A stretch of DNA of 64,000 bases from Liriodendron chinense. Lineage: Eukaryota; Streptophyta; Magnoliopsida; Magnoliales; Magnoliaceae. Under the pieces are notes generated by a model, which worked only from the letters and a program-made list of their open reading frames with translations, was not told the DNA's origin and did no database searches. Where the stretch lies: assembly GCA_003013855.2 (NCBI GenBank), contig PVNU02002760.1, forward strand, positions 1 to 64,000, in the 5' to 3' direction. This document shows, one piece after another, positions 31,723 to 44,770 of this stretch (its first letter is position 1; every line of letters begins with the position of its first letter). A program made the translations under genes and the position numbers.

Positions 31723-32886
31723 AGATTTTGCTAATCATGCGCATGTGTATATTGCATCATCATGACCATCCATTATCTCATCTATCATACATAGTTGAAC
31801 ATTGCCACTATTTTTTCATGTACATGTACATCATTGCCTATGATTCTGTACTGTTATAATTTAATATTTCATAACCATGTGTAACATACAGGGTTGGCAC
31901 ACACACAAATATGTATACACTCCCACCCATGAAATTCAGAAAGTACTTTTGATAGGTGTATCCTTGTGGCTATGAACGATAATATATCATATCTCGTTAT
32001 CCTAGTGTCTTTTGAGAGTGAAACAAATTTTAATAGGATGTGCTCACTTCTAAAGAGGGGATGAATGTTTTAGATGATGATGACCACCTTTGTGGGACCC
32101 ACTTTGAGAGTGGCATGTGTACGTATTCTAAGCTACACTCTTAAATAAGTTTTTCTCTTAAATCCCTCTCTCGTAACCTTTTTCTTAAATTTTTATTTTC
32201 ATAACTTTTTTTAATACCACACACGTTACATAAAATGAACCCTTTAAAAAGAAGTTTGCACCACTTCTTACCGTAATTACACACATACACACAATGTGAG
32301 AAAGAGGTCTTTATATGTGGGCCCCGTTTCAACCCTACTTGATCTGAGTCGCTCAATCTTATCCAAAGTACGCCTTAGAGGTATTTTTCCCAATTTAATT
32401 TACATCTAATAGTTTAGAATACATTAAAATCTCATTTATAAAAAAAGACGCCAATTTAGATTAAATCGTGAAAGAATATACATTTTATTATTTATATGTT
32501 GGAATTCTTATAATTTGTTAAGATCCACAATGACCAAATGATAGATTTTGCATAACCAAACATTGTATTATCTAGAGCATCACTTGATTATGATAGAACA
32601 ATTGGTAGGGATCTAGATCAATGGTGTAGATCATACTTCGATCAAGTGTAGTGGGCCCCACATTGAAGGAATGATCAATAAGTACACTAAAAAAATAGAT
32701 CTATTCTAATGCATGTGATTCTGCTTATGGGGCGGACCACATATCATTACTTGTACCGTTAGATGGTGGCCCCACCACGAGATCAAGATGTGTGAATGAT
32801 AAATGATGAGAAATCTTAAATTTATATTTAATGTTGTACTTAATTGAAATGCATGATGATCATCTCATATGGTGGACCTTACAATG
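31492..32886. other. Unassigned stretch with (AC)n run
   Basis: Contains an AC microsatellite (31666-31720), then A/T-rich sequence with scattered 'gggccccac' words. No gene is recognised. It ends at the left flank of element F. Confidence 0.5.
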
Positions 32887-34357
32887 TGTAACACCCCGAG
32901 ATTTCGGCTCCTGTGTACATCGCGACGGCTGAATTCCCAAGGTTATTTGGAATGTGTGAGGGTTATACCCCTTACATAATTTTCACACAAACATGCACAT
33001 TTCACACTATTTAGAAACCATGAGCAAGACGGTGGAACCAAACTTATATATTATTTCATTAATTAAACTAAATCATCAAACCACATAACTGTCATTCAAT
33101 CAATCACCATGTTCATAACTACGTCCTCCCATTGGGACTTATTATAATTTCAAATACTTAATAAATGCTAGAACTATGAATGACTATGTAGTCTCGTCTT
33201 CCACCATCTGCTCTCACGAGCCATCATAATCGTCTCCTTGAGGCTCAGGCTTCTAAAGATCGTTACCTACATGTTCTAAATTTTTTTCCACAAAAACACC
33301 GTCAAAAGCGGTATAGCGAAGAACTACTTTAAGGTTAGAAATAATAATCGCATAAAAATCATAACAAAACATCTATTACTCTTTTTTAATGCAATGCATG
33401 ATAATGCATGACCCAGCGTAGGAATCCTTAGACATGCTGCCAGGGGTTTTAGGACACACAAGCCCATAGTTTTGCCCGACCACATGAGAAACGGGATGCT
33501 CATAACCCAATGTATGTGAGAAGTAGAACGCTCTAGCCTATTCTCAATTCCATACACTCACATGGAGCCACGTGCATGCATGAGTTAACCATTCTTTATT
33601 ATTATTACTAATTTACACCAAGCCACTTAACGTACAACCAACCTTTGGTACCACCACATCCTTCCTCATGGTTCGTTACTCATCAAAACAGTCATAACCG
33701 ACACATCACATCCCAGGATGGCGGCTCGTACTACTAAGGTTCATAACAATCATGCTCAACTATAGTCTTATGGAGATCCTTAACAACTTAAGGAATAATA
33801 ATAATAATAGTAAATATAATAATAATAATAAATGCATTTAACAACCATTTAATTAGGCGATCTTGATACCACCACCATAGATCAGGGTGGCCACTTAACC
33901 GAACAAGCTAAAAGGACCGTCTTAGGTTAGGGCAACCTTTTAACCTGGTGTTCTGATATTCATCACCATAGATCAGGGTCCATCTACATATATAAAAGGA
34001 ATACAACATAATAAGAATCTCCATTAGACAAGCACAACTATTCTTTATACAATATAAAAGGAAAGGTGGTCCCCTTAAAGATGGTTACACAAATTCGATA
34101 TGGCAACAAACATTCTATTCCTTAGTGGTTCTCTAAGTCCAATGAATGTCCTCATCACCATGAGATGGAAAAAGGGTATCTAAAAGCATTCATATATAGC
34201 TAACTAAGGAGAGAACAAAGAAACACATGCAAACAAAAGCATATAAGAATCATCAACTTTCAAAACATGAGATTTTAACCCAATCTTAAAGGAGTTCTCA
34301 CCTTATGATCTTTGGCTTATTAGAGATATATGATGATGAAAGAATAGCAAGATGACA

Positions 34358-34405
<48 letters not shown>

Positions 34406-35703
34406 CAAGGGTAGGGGTCACCTTTGGCTAAGAGAGGCCCTATATATAGAGGTAGGATCGGAATTAGGGTTTTAAGGAAGCTACACCATCTTCGGATGAA
34501 CGGTTGCGGTTTAAAGTAGAAATATATTATCTTTCGAGCCGTTTTGAAAAACGTACACAACATGGTTTAAGGAGAGATTCCACATGTTTGTTAAGTCAAG
34601 TATGGGCTACAAAATGGTCATGACAGATTTTGGAATGAGGCCGACTAAGTGATGAACGGTCCATGAGAAGAAAATAGAAAATAATGAGTTTAGAATTAGA
34701 AACTTTCGAATGGGCAGTTTATCTGACAATCGGACACCTAGGGTGGGTTTAGATGGGTCCAATGAGGCAGGTAGGGTCCACAAACTGAGGGTCCACAGCC
34801 GTTTGATAGGTTTTTAGCACAAGAAAATGTTTTAGAGAATCTCTACACAAGGTGGGAGAGACCTCCATTTTTTAGGTGATTCTCCACGTTGATTAGCTAG
34901 AAAGGATCATTAAGATCCTCTAGAAGCTTTCCTAAGTTCCCATGTGAAGAGGTTTCCCAGATTGGAAGATCCCTGTTTCCAACGGTTGGAAGGGAAGAGG
35001 AGATCGGGTTGGATTCGCAATGGAATGAGATGAAATTTGGTAGGAGGGGGTTTTGAGGGACTAGAAAAAGGATGGACGCTTGGATTATCGAAAAGAGGGT
35101 CCACATGTGGGCAGTTTGGATGACCAGCAACGCTGCCCATGGGCGGTTTCTCGTCCGTGCGTGAGACGCACGGTCAAACTTGCATTTGACCGCACGGTTT
35201 GGTCGTGCGTCATGTACATAAGGCCCACGATGATGTTTATATAAAATCCACTCCGTCCAGCCTGTTTGCGAGGTAAAATAACACGTTGACACTAAAAATG
35301 AGGTCAGGTGGCTCACTTATGATCAGATTTCTGATTTACCTATTTGTGGGATTATTGGAGGGCTGAAATTCGACGTGTACGGTTAAAATATGGCCAAACG
35401 CTTATATCTAGGGTATTACGTCTTAATGATCGCTAGAAACTAGCGTACTTAAAAATGTTAGGTTAACTTAAGTTTAACTAACGACATTTTTGTAATTTTT
35501 GTAAATATTCGAGTTTAGTGAAATCTAACTCTTCTACGTTGTTAATGAGGTTATTCTAAGCAACTTTAATAAAGGATACAGTAACTGATATCCTACGGAT
35601 GTCCTGTTATTCGAATTTCAATATCAATGGTCGATATTTAATATAAAAAAAGAAATAAATTTTAAAAATTTTAAAATAACCATGGTAAATTCGGAGCGTT
35701 ACA
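32887..35703 (-). repeat. Element F 3' LTR
   Basis: 2,817 bp. Includes an (AAT)n-rich patch near 33796-33835, a (CT)n run (34363-34400) and a minus-strand TATA-like CTCTATATATAGGG near 34439-34452. In the element's direction it is preceded by the polypurine tract AAGGTGGGGCGAG (35704-35718). Confidence 0.92.
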
Positions 35704-35714
35704 ACTCGCCCCAC

Positions 35715-35905
35715 CTTAAAACTAAACTTCGTCCTCGAAGTTACCTGAATGTATGGTGAAAAAGTGTGGATAAGCTTTCTTCATTTCTTCTTCGGTCTCC
35801 CAGGTTGCTTCCTTTTCTCCGTGAAATGACCATACGACTTTTACTAGTGGAATGACTTTCCTTCACAGTAGTGCTCTTTTTAGTCCACGATACGCAGTGG
35901 TTCTT
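35715..35905 (-). pseudogene. Chromodomain at integrase C-terminus (element F)
   Basis: The integrase frame reaches EPLRIVD and then stops. In another frame the chromodomain core VKVVWSFHGEKEATWETEEE and AYPHFF follows, ending in GNFEDEV near 35717. The domain would bind modified histone tails and steer integration; a frame change disconnects it here. Confidence 0.85.
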
Positions 35906-37128
35906 TGATGTATGATCCGTCACCACGTACTTCGATCTTTTCCCATTCGATCACATGAGCATCGTCTCTGTTGTACTTCCTCAACATCGATACGTGAAAA
36001 ATGTTATGGACGTTTGCTAGCTGCGGGGGCAAGGCCAGACGATAAACTACTTCACCAACTCGTTGGAGAATTTGAAATGGTCCATTGAAACACAGAGCTA
36101 ACTTTCCTTTCTGTTCGAACCTCAGCATTCCTTTCATAGGCGATATCTTTAAAAATACATGATCCCCTTCTTTGAACTCCAGATCCTGTAGTCGATTATC
36201 CGCGTAACTCTTTTGCTTGCTGTGAGCTACTTTTATGCACTTTAGAATGATGTCAATCTTTTCTATGGTAATTTGAATAATTTTCGGCCCAATCAAGCTT
36301 CGATCTCCTACTTCGGCCTAACATTGAAGCATGCGACAAGGGCAGCCATACAGTGCTTCAAATGGTGCCATACTTGTACTTGCATGAAAGCTATTGTTAT
36401 AGGCAAACTCTGCCATAAGTAGGTAATCTTTCCAACTTCCCTTAAACTCCAACACACATGCTTACAACATATCTTCCAGGATTTGGTTCACACATTCTGT
36501 CTGACCATCCATTTGTGGGTGGTACGCTGTACTATACTTGAGTGACGTTCCCATAGCTTGTTACATCTTTGACCATAATGATGACGTTATAGCGTGAACC
36601 TCTGTCTGATATAATCGATACCATACCCCATGTAAACGTACAACTTCTTTCACATACAACTTCGCCAATTCTGATACCTTCGCCGATACTCGGGTCATGA
36701 CAAAGTGAGCTAATTTGGTGAGGCGATCTATTATCACCCAAATGACGTCATGAATTTTTTTCAACTTAGGTAAACCCATGATGAAGTCCATAGTAATGTG
36801 CTCCCACTTCCACGTAGGAATCTCCGGTTGTTTCAACAATCCTCCTGGTTTTTTTATGCTCGGCCTTTACCTGTTAACACGTGAGGTACTTAGATACGTA
36901 TTCCGCAATCTCTCACTTCATGTTGCTCCACCAGTACTGCCTCTTCATGTCCTGATACATCTTCGTGCTCCCCGGGTGAATCGTTAACTTCGAGCGATGT
37001 GCTTCGTCCATCACTTCCTTCTTCAAACTTAGTTTATTTGGCACACATAGACGGTCGCGAAAACGTATGCCCCCATCTAATCCAATTCGCCAATATACAT
37101 TTCTTTCATTGGCCATAAATTTTTTCAT
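35880..37128 (-). pseudogene. Integrase (element F)
   Basis: Fragments in order: zinc-finger part with EAHRSKLTIHPGSTKMYQDM (about 36960-37040), core with HITMDFIMGLPK (about 36770-36815), a frame change near 36600 after RLHGV with ISDRGSRY in another frame, and the C-terminal GDHVFLKISPMKG and FQILQRVGEVVYRLALPP parts (35880-36296). Several stops. Confidence 0.85.
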
Positions 37129-37134
37129 TATTTC

Positions 37135-38616
37135 CTACAATTCGTTGTCTTGGTTCTGAGCATCACTGATTTTACGCATCAAGGTCGGTTCTACTATAAT
37201 ATTATTCACTTTCACTACTTGACTCCCAATGTTTAATTTTACATCAAAATCCTTTATAAAATTTAGCATTTCCCACTTCTTGAGGATGCAAGACATTGTT
37301 GTCTCATGTACCTTCTTCCTACTAAGGGCATCAGCCACTGAATTAGCTTTCCCAGGGTTGTAGCACAATTATATCTGAAAATCCTTAAGTGTCTCCATCC
37401 ACCTTCGTTGACGCATATTCAGATCTTTCTGCTGAAACAAGTACTTCAGGATCTTGTGGTCGGTGTTTAACCTGAATTGTTCCCCATACAAATAATGTCT
37501 CCAAATCTTCAAGGCAAAGATCACAGCTGCTAATTCTAGGTCGTGCGTGGGATAGTTCTGCTCATGTGGTCTCAATTGGTGAGAGGCTTAAGCTATTACT
37601 TTATCTGCCTGCATCAATACACAACTCAGGCCTGCTCGTGAGGCATCGATATGGACCACAAATTCAACTCCTTCTTCGGGCAAGACTAGAACTGGGGATG
37701 TTGTTAACAATTCTTTCAGCCTTTAAAAAGCTTCTTCTGCCTTCGTGCTCTAAACAAAGCGAGTATTCTTCCTAGTTAACTCGGTCAAGAGGCGAGCAAT
37801 CTTTGAGAATTCTTTGACGAAATGACAATAGCATCCTACGAGCCCTAGGAAACTTCGCACTTTGGTGACTGAAGTAGGTTGGATCCGTTGGCGGACCGCC
37901 TTAACTTTGGACTGGTCGATTGCTATCCCATCGCGAGTGACTACATGACCAAGGAACTTCACTTCTTCTTCTCAGAAATCACATTTCTTTAACTTAGCAT
38001 AGAATTAATTGTCCTTCAGTGTCTGCAAAGCTATTCTTAGATGCTCGGCATGCTCTTCCTTACTCTTCGAGTAGATGAGGATATCATTGATGAAAATAAT
38101 AACAAATTTATCTAAGTAGGGCTTGAATACATGGTTCATCAGGTCTATGAATACTGCTGGGGCGTTTGTCAGTCCGAAGGGTATGACAATAAACTCATAA
38201 TGTCCATACCTCGTTCTGAATGCCATTTTGGAAATATCTACCTCTCTCACTCTTAGTTGATGGTACCCGGACCTTAAATCAATCTTGGAAAAGAACTGGG
38301 CTCCTCTCAACTGGTTGAAAAGATCATCTATGTGAGGAAGATGATACTTTTTCTTAATAGTGGCTTGGTTCAACTTTCTATAATCAATACACAGGCGAAG
38401 CGAACCATCTTTTTTCCGTATAAAGATGACAAGCGCGGCCCAGAGAGATACGCTGGAGCGAATAAATCCTTGCTTTAGGAGTTCTTCTAACTATTTCTTC
38501 AATTCTTATAACTCTACAGAAGCCATATGGTACACTGTCAATGCTATAGGTGCCGTACCGAGTATGAAATCAATGGCAAAATCTACTTCATGCTTCGGGG
38601 GTAGACCAGGAATATC
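37135..38616 (-). pseudogene. RT and RNase H (element F)
   Basis: The longest clean piece (38005-38373) holds LPHIDDLFNQLRGAQFFSK, FGLTNAPAVF and FINDILIYSK. The first aspartate of the RT active-site pair is Asn (codon at 38086-38088), which by itself would abolish polymerase activity. KFLGHVVTRDGI and the RNase H pieces TDHKILKYLFQQKDLN and NSVADALSRK follow, separated by stops. Confidence 0.88.
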
Positions 38617-39180
38617 TTAGAATACTTCAGGGAATTCATCTACTATGGGGATTCGGTCGACAGATAGCTCAACCGATTCTCCGATGCACATCAAGCGTTT
38701 GATTACTTCCTTCCTCTTCTTACCTTGGAACACTACCGGGTTGTGGCTCGGGAGAGACAGTGATATGGTCTTGGCATGGCAATCCAAGTTCACCCAGTGC
38801 TTAGAGAGCCAGTCCATTCCTAAGATCACGTCGAAGTTCTTCATGTTCAATACAACTAGATTTGCTTCGAATTTGACTTCGTCAATAGTTAAAGGACACC
38901 TTCGACATTCCTTTCTTAGTTCTACAATTCGACCGATAGGTGTTGCTATGACCACAGATTCACCTAAGCGTTCTACCTTTAAGTCTAATCGAGCTACGAC
39001 TGATGCAGCAATAAAAGAAATGGAGGCACCACTATCAAATAAGACAACTACTGGACCATCGCCGATAAATATAGTACCTTCAATGATGCAGGGGTCTTCT
39101 TCCACATTATCTGGTGGAGCCATAGCGTAAAAACATCCTTGTTGCTTTTGGTTTGGATTTGGTGCTTCTCTCTTCTGCAT
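38617..39180 (-). CDS. Aspartic protease (element F)
   Basis: A 187-residue open piece with VLFDSGASISFI (the D-S-G active site is intact) and DVILGMDWLSKHW, typical of chromovirus proteases. Upstream gag and downstream RT are interrupted by stops. Confidence 0.85.
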   Translation of the reverse strand: MQKREAPNPNQKQQGCFYAMAPPDNVEEDPCIIEGTIFIGDGPVVVLFDSGASISFIAASVVARLDLKVERLGESVVIATPIGRIVELRKECRRCPLTIDEVKFEANLVVLNMKNFDVILGMDWLSKHWVNLDCHAKTISLSLPSHNPVVFQGKKRKEVIKRLMCIGESVELSVDRIPIVDEFPEVF

Positions 39181-40411
39181 TTGAGGACGGGCTGCTATAA
39201 GTGGTCTGGGTGCTTGATTCTGCTGTTGTGGTTGACTCCCCTTAGGGTAGGAGGCATTCTTCTCATTTGCAGCCTTCTTGAAACAATTGTTGGCCTCGTG
39301 TCCTAGCTTTCCGCAGTAGTGACAGCTGAACGGATCCTAATTTTGTTGCTGATTGGTTGGTGCAAGTCTTGGTCTCTTGTCAGGAATGAAAGGTGGGTTT
39401 GGTATTGCTTTGCTTTTTTTGGCCTACTTGCCTTATTTTATTTCACTGCTGGATATAGCGTTCAGTGTCTTTCTCAGTGATCATTGATCGATCTATGATC
39501 TCTTCATAAGTACGCAACTTCAATATGCTAACGTTCGACCAAATACTAGGCCTCAAGCCTTCTTGGAACTTGTGCATCTTGTAGTCTAGGTCTTCTACTG
39601 CTGAGGGTAGGTAACTTGACAATTCAACGAATTTGTCTTCATATTGGGCTACAGTGAGGTTACCTTACTCTAGTTTCAAGAATTCAGACATCCTCTCTTT
39701 CCTATATGCTTCAGGGAAAAACTTGTCACAAAACTTGGCATGAAAAGTGTCCCACGTCCACTGGAATCCTTATGAGACTCTTCTTTTTGCTGCCTGCCAC
39801 CAAACGTAGGCTGCCCCCTCTAATAGGTATGCAGTTAGGGTCACTCGGTGTTGCATGGAGCAAGCTAAGGTGTCCAGTGCCTTAGCCACTTGCTTGAGCC
39901 AATAATCCACCTTGGTAGGGTCAAGGTTTCCATGGAACTTCTCAGGATGTAGCTTAAGGAATTTCTCAATCAGGATGGTTTCTTTAAGAAGCATGAACCG
40001 AGGTTGATTCAGAGGAGGAGCCTGTCTAAGAGCTAAGGGTATTTGAAGTGTTTCAGGTTGATTTTGGGGTGTTGGTGTGGTTGTCTGGGTTTCCACTAGA
40101 GGTGGAGGTGTGGTTTGAGTAGAGGTTGAAATCGAAGTTTGCCCAGGGGTCACGATCGTTATCAGTTGTTCGAGGGTGGCCTGGTGTCGGGTTTATTGCT
40201 CATGTTGTTGGGCCTGTTATTGCTGAATGATACCGGTGAGACGATCGAGTGCGCCTAACATGGCTTCCCAAGGTTGTAGAGCATTGGAGTTTCCTCCCAC
40301 TGAAGTCATTGGTGGATTTGTATTAGGACTCGCAGTGTTAGCCATGGGTGGTGACTCAGGCTAGGGTGAGGCCGCAGAAACATTTCTTGAAGATTTCCTC
40401 TTAGGGGCCAT
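39181..40411 (-). pseudogene. Gag (element F)
   Basis: Starts MAPKRKSS at 40411. The open piece 39770-40153 includes FHGNLDPTKVDYWL, typical of chromovirus Gag. A zinc knuckle CHYCGKLGHEANNC (CX2CX4HX4C) is at about 39289-39320. Stops near 40365 and 40190 and others interrupt it. Confidence 0.83.
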
Positions 40412-41236
40412 CAAGATGAAAATAAGCGTTCTATAGGTTAGAGTGCGCTTCTAAGGTGAAAACTAATGAACTCAAATCAGAAAGTTAGAGTTAGAGGTTC
40501 ACCTAGCTCGTAGTTAGGGAATCTGATACCCAGGATCTGATCGTGCTCTCAAATTTTTCTCTCAAATCGGAAGTTGTTTTCCTTTGAAATAAGGAGGGTA
40601 GATAGATGATTAGGTGAAAAATACCTCAGATTTTTCTCAAAATAAAATCTCATGATAAAGTCTATTTCTGACCCCCACAAGTCTGAAAAACGTAACAGAT
40701 CAGCAAACTTTTATGCAGAATATGTGCTATTGTCAGAATTTTTCTGATTTAATTACACATCAGATATATCTGAAATTTTATAAAGATACTGGGGGCTGAG
40801 TTAGAAATCTTTAGAAAAATTTATAAAATTTTATGAAATCCAAAAATATATTTTCCAATGTCGGAATTACAGTTGGGTCTAGAAATCTGCCCTAATTGAA
40901 ATAATTAGAAATAAAATAGCTACTTTCAATTATTTATGGAGAAAATTCACAAGATTAAATGAATCACTGATTCAAATATGTGGAATAGAGGAGAGCCCCA
41001 AATATTTTTAAAAAAATGGAAATTTTTTTTCCAAAAATCCTAAAATGTTGAGATTTCTAGCTTCCACGGCTACCCTAGTAAATTTCAAGGAACTTAAGTG
41101 TGGGTCTCTAAGTTCATAACATTACATACAATCAATAGGATTGAATCTAAATGATTTGTCTCTAGTCGCTGGGGACTTAAGCCCTGACTTGATTATGATA
41201 TGGATTTAGGCTTCTTGCCCAAAGGTCCCATTTTTC
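40412..41236 (-). other. Leader region of element F
   Basis: A/T-rich untranslated region between PBS and gag; no ORF of interest. Confidence 0.6.
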
Positions 41237-41248
41237 TTTGATACCAAC
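41237..41248 (-). other. Primer-binding site, initiator tRNA-Met (element F)
   Basis: On the minus strand TTGGTATCAAAG directly inside the 5' LTR; the canonical form is TGGTATCAGAG. Confidence 0.85.
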
Positions 41249-41249
41249 T

Positions 41250-42741
41250 TGTCACACCCCGAGATTTTGGCTCCCGTGTACATCGCGACTGCCGAATTCC
41301 CAAGGTTATCTGGAATATGAGGGTTACACCCCTTACAGAATTTTCACACAAACACGCACATTTCACACTATTTAGAAACCATGAGCAAGATGGTGGAACC
41401 AAACTTATATATTATTTCATTAACTAAACTAAATCATCAAACACATAACCGTCATTCAATCAATCACCATGTTCATAACTACGTCCTCCCTTGGGACTTA
41501 TTACAATTTCAAATACTTAATAAATGCTAGAACTATGAATGACTATGTGGTCTTGTCTTCCCACCATCTGCTCCCACGAGCCATTATAATCATCTCCTTG
41601 AGGCTCGGGCTCCTGAAGAGCGTTACCTACATGTTCTAAATTATTTTCTACAAAAACACCGTCAAAAGCGGCATAGTGAAGAACTACTTTAAGGTTAGAA
41701 ATAATAATGGCATAAAAATCATAACAAAACATCAATTACTCTTACTTAATGCAATGCATGATAATGCATGACCCAACATAGGAATCCTTAGACATGCCGC
41801 CAGAGGTTTTGGGACACGCAAGCCCATAGTTTTGCCCGACCACGTGAGAAACGGGATGCTCATAGCCCAAATCTACACGTGACAATGTATGGGAGAAGTA
41901 GAATGCTCTAGCCTATTCTCAATTCCATACACTCACATGGAGTCACGTGCATGCATGAGTTAACCATTCTTTATTATTATTACCAATTTACACCAAGCCA
42001 CTTAACGTACAACCAACCTTTGGTACCACCACATCCTTCCTCATGGTTCGTCACTCATCAAAACAGTCGTAACCGACACATCACATCCCAGGATGGCAGC
42101 CCGTCCTACTAAGGTTCATAACAACCATGCTCAATTATAGTCTTATAGAGATCCTTAACAACTTGAGGAATAATAATAATAATAGTAAATATAATAATAA
42201 TAATAATAATAAATGAATTTAACAACCACTTAACTGGGCGATCTTGATACCACCACCACAGATCAGGGTGGCCACTTAACCAGACAAGCTAAAAGCACCG
42301 TCTCAGGTTAAGGCAACCTCTTAACTGGGTGTTCCGATATTCATCACCCAGATCAGGGTCCATCCACATATATAAAAAGAATATAACGTAATAAGGATCT
42401 CCATTAGACAAGCACAATTATTCTTTATACAATATGAAAGGAAAGGTAATCCCCTTAAAGATGGTTATACAAATCCCATATGTGCAACAAATATTCTATT
42501 CATTACTGGTTCTCTAAGTCCATTGAATGTCCTCATCACCATGAGATGGAAAAAGGGTATCTTAAAGCATTCATATATAACTAACTAAGGAGAGAACAAA
42601 GAAACACATGCAAACAAAAGTATATAAGAATCATCAACTTTCAAAACATGAGATTATTAACCCAATCTTAAAGGAGTTCTCACCTTATGATCTTCAGCTT
42701 ATTAAAGACATATGATGATAAAAGAATAGCAAGATGACACT

Positions 42742-42809
<68 letters not shown>

Positions 42810-44118
42810 CGTAGGTGGGGGTCACATCTGGCTAAGAAAGGCCCTATATATAGAGGTAGGGTCAGAATTAGGGTTTTAGGGAAGCTACACCATCTTCGGA
42901 TGAACGGTTGCGTTTTAAAGTAGAAATACATTATCTTTCAAGCCGTTTTGAAAAGTGTACACAACATGGTTTGAGGAGAGATTCCACATGTTTCTTAAAT
43001 CAAGTATGGGCTACAAAATGGTCGTGACAGATTTTGGAATGAGGCCCACTAAGTGATGAACGATCCATGAGAAGAAAATAGAAAGTAATGAGTTTAAAAT
43101 TAGAAACTTTTGAACAAGTGATTTATCTGACAATCGGACACCTATGGTGGGTTTAGATGGGTCCAATGAGGCAGGTAGGGTCCACAAACTGAGGGTCCAC
43201 AGCCGTTTGATAGGTTTTTAGCACAAGAAAAGGTTCTAGAGAATCTCTACACAAGGTGGGAGAGACTTCCATTTTTTAGGTGATTCTCCACGTTGATAGC
43301 TATACAGGATCATTAAGATCCTCTAGAAGCTTTCCTAAGTTCCCATGTAAAGAGGTTTTCCGGATTGGAAGATCCAAGTTTCCAACGGTTGGAAGGGAAG
43401 AGGAGATCGAGTTGTATTCGCAATTGGAATGAGATGAAATTTGGTAGGAGGGGGTTTTAAGGGACTAGAAAAAGGATGGACGGCTTGGATTATCGAAAAG
43501 GGGTCCACATGTGGGTAGTTTGGATGACCAGCAACGCTGCCCATGGGCAGTTTCTCGTCCGTGCATGAGACGCACGGTCAAACTTGCGTTAGACTGCATG
43601 GTTTGGCCATGCGTCACGCACACAAGGCCCACCATGATGTTAATATAAAATCCACTTTGTCCAACATGTTTGCGAGGCAAAATAACGTGTTGACACTAAA
43701 AATGAACTAGAAATGAGGTTGGGTGGCCCACTTATGATCATATTTCTGATTTACCTATTTGTGGGATAATTGGAGGGCTGTAATTCGACGTGTACGGTTA
43801 AAATATACCCGAACGCTTATATTTATGGTATTGCATCTTAATGATCGTTAGAAATTAGCGTACTTAAAAATGGTAGGTTAACTTAAGTTTAACCAATGGC
43901 ATTTTTTTAATTTTTGCAAATGTTCAAGTTTAGCGAAACTAGCTCTTCTATGTTGTTAATGAGGTTATTCTAAGCAACTTTAATAAAGGGTACACAATCT
44001 GATCTCCTACGGATGTCCTGTTATTCGAATTTCAATATTAACGGTCGATATTTAATATAAAAAAAGAAATAAATTTCAAAAAATTTTAAAATAACTATGG
44101 TAAATCTGGGGCGTTACA
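41250..44118 (-). repeat. Element F 5' LTR
   Basis: 2,869 bp, matching 32887-35703 throughout with small indels. Contains an (AAT)n patch near 42168-42212 and a longer (CT)n run (42744-42806). Confidence 0.92.
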
Positions 44119-44770
44119 CAGTGAGTAGTTGCGATCACTCAAAGTGGGCCCCACTATATGATCTTGATCTATTTAATTAGATTGAGAATGAGATATGAAA
44201 TTCTTATCAAAGGAAGAATTGATGTATAACTTAATCCAATCATACATTCGGTAAGGCCCTATGTATTTGATATTTGATCTTAAGTGGGCCCCACCTTAAG
44301 ATATTGTTATTAGAAACATGATAGAAGAGCTAACCATTGAATGGGTTCCAATAGCATTTTAGATGCAAGACCCATCATGACAAGGTAATATAGCAATGGG
44401 CCCCACTAACATTAAAGGCATCATTAAGTGAGCCCCACTGCATTTGTTTGAATGAACAATGGATCTTATCCAACAAAGTGTAGATCCTTATAGAAAATCT
44501 TATAAATCTTTATCTTTGTTTGTTAATCAAGATCCTTAGTCTAATCTTAGATCTAAACCACTAAAATTTAAATAAAAGATAAAAATGATGGTATAGATTA
44601 TTAAATCAATGATCAGGTCCAATCCAACCGTTGATTAGGGGTCTAATAAACCAATTAAGGAATTGAATTTGGGGATAATAAGATCCAACTGACCTAGATC
44701 TAAATCCGATTATTTGATCAAGGATCAACCAGGGTCGTTGGACCAAAATTTTGAAAAATAAGGAAATGAA
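44119..44770. other. Unassigned A/T-rich sequence with GGGCCCCAC words
   Basis: No domain found. Style and repeated 'gtgggccccac' words match 32640-32790 on the other side of F, so F probably inserted into one older sequence. Confidence 0.45.

Larger units (their letters stand above)
32887..44118 (-). mobile_element. Element F: degenerate Tekay/Del-like chromovirus
   Basis: An 11.2-kb minus-strand Ty3/gypsy element with long LTRs (32887-35703 and 41250-44118; TGTAACG...TGTTACA in its own direction). The order gag, protease, RT, RNase H, integrase and chromodomain identifies a chromovirus; long LTRs and the PBS for initiator tRNA-Met fit the Tekay/Del lineage. The flanking CAATG (32882-32886) and CAGTG (44119-44123) look like a target duplication with one change. 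Many stops and frame changes make it dead. Confidence 0.92.
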
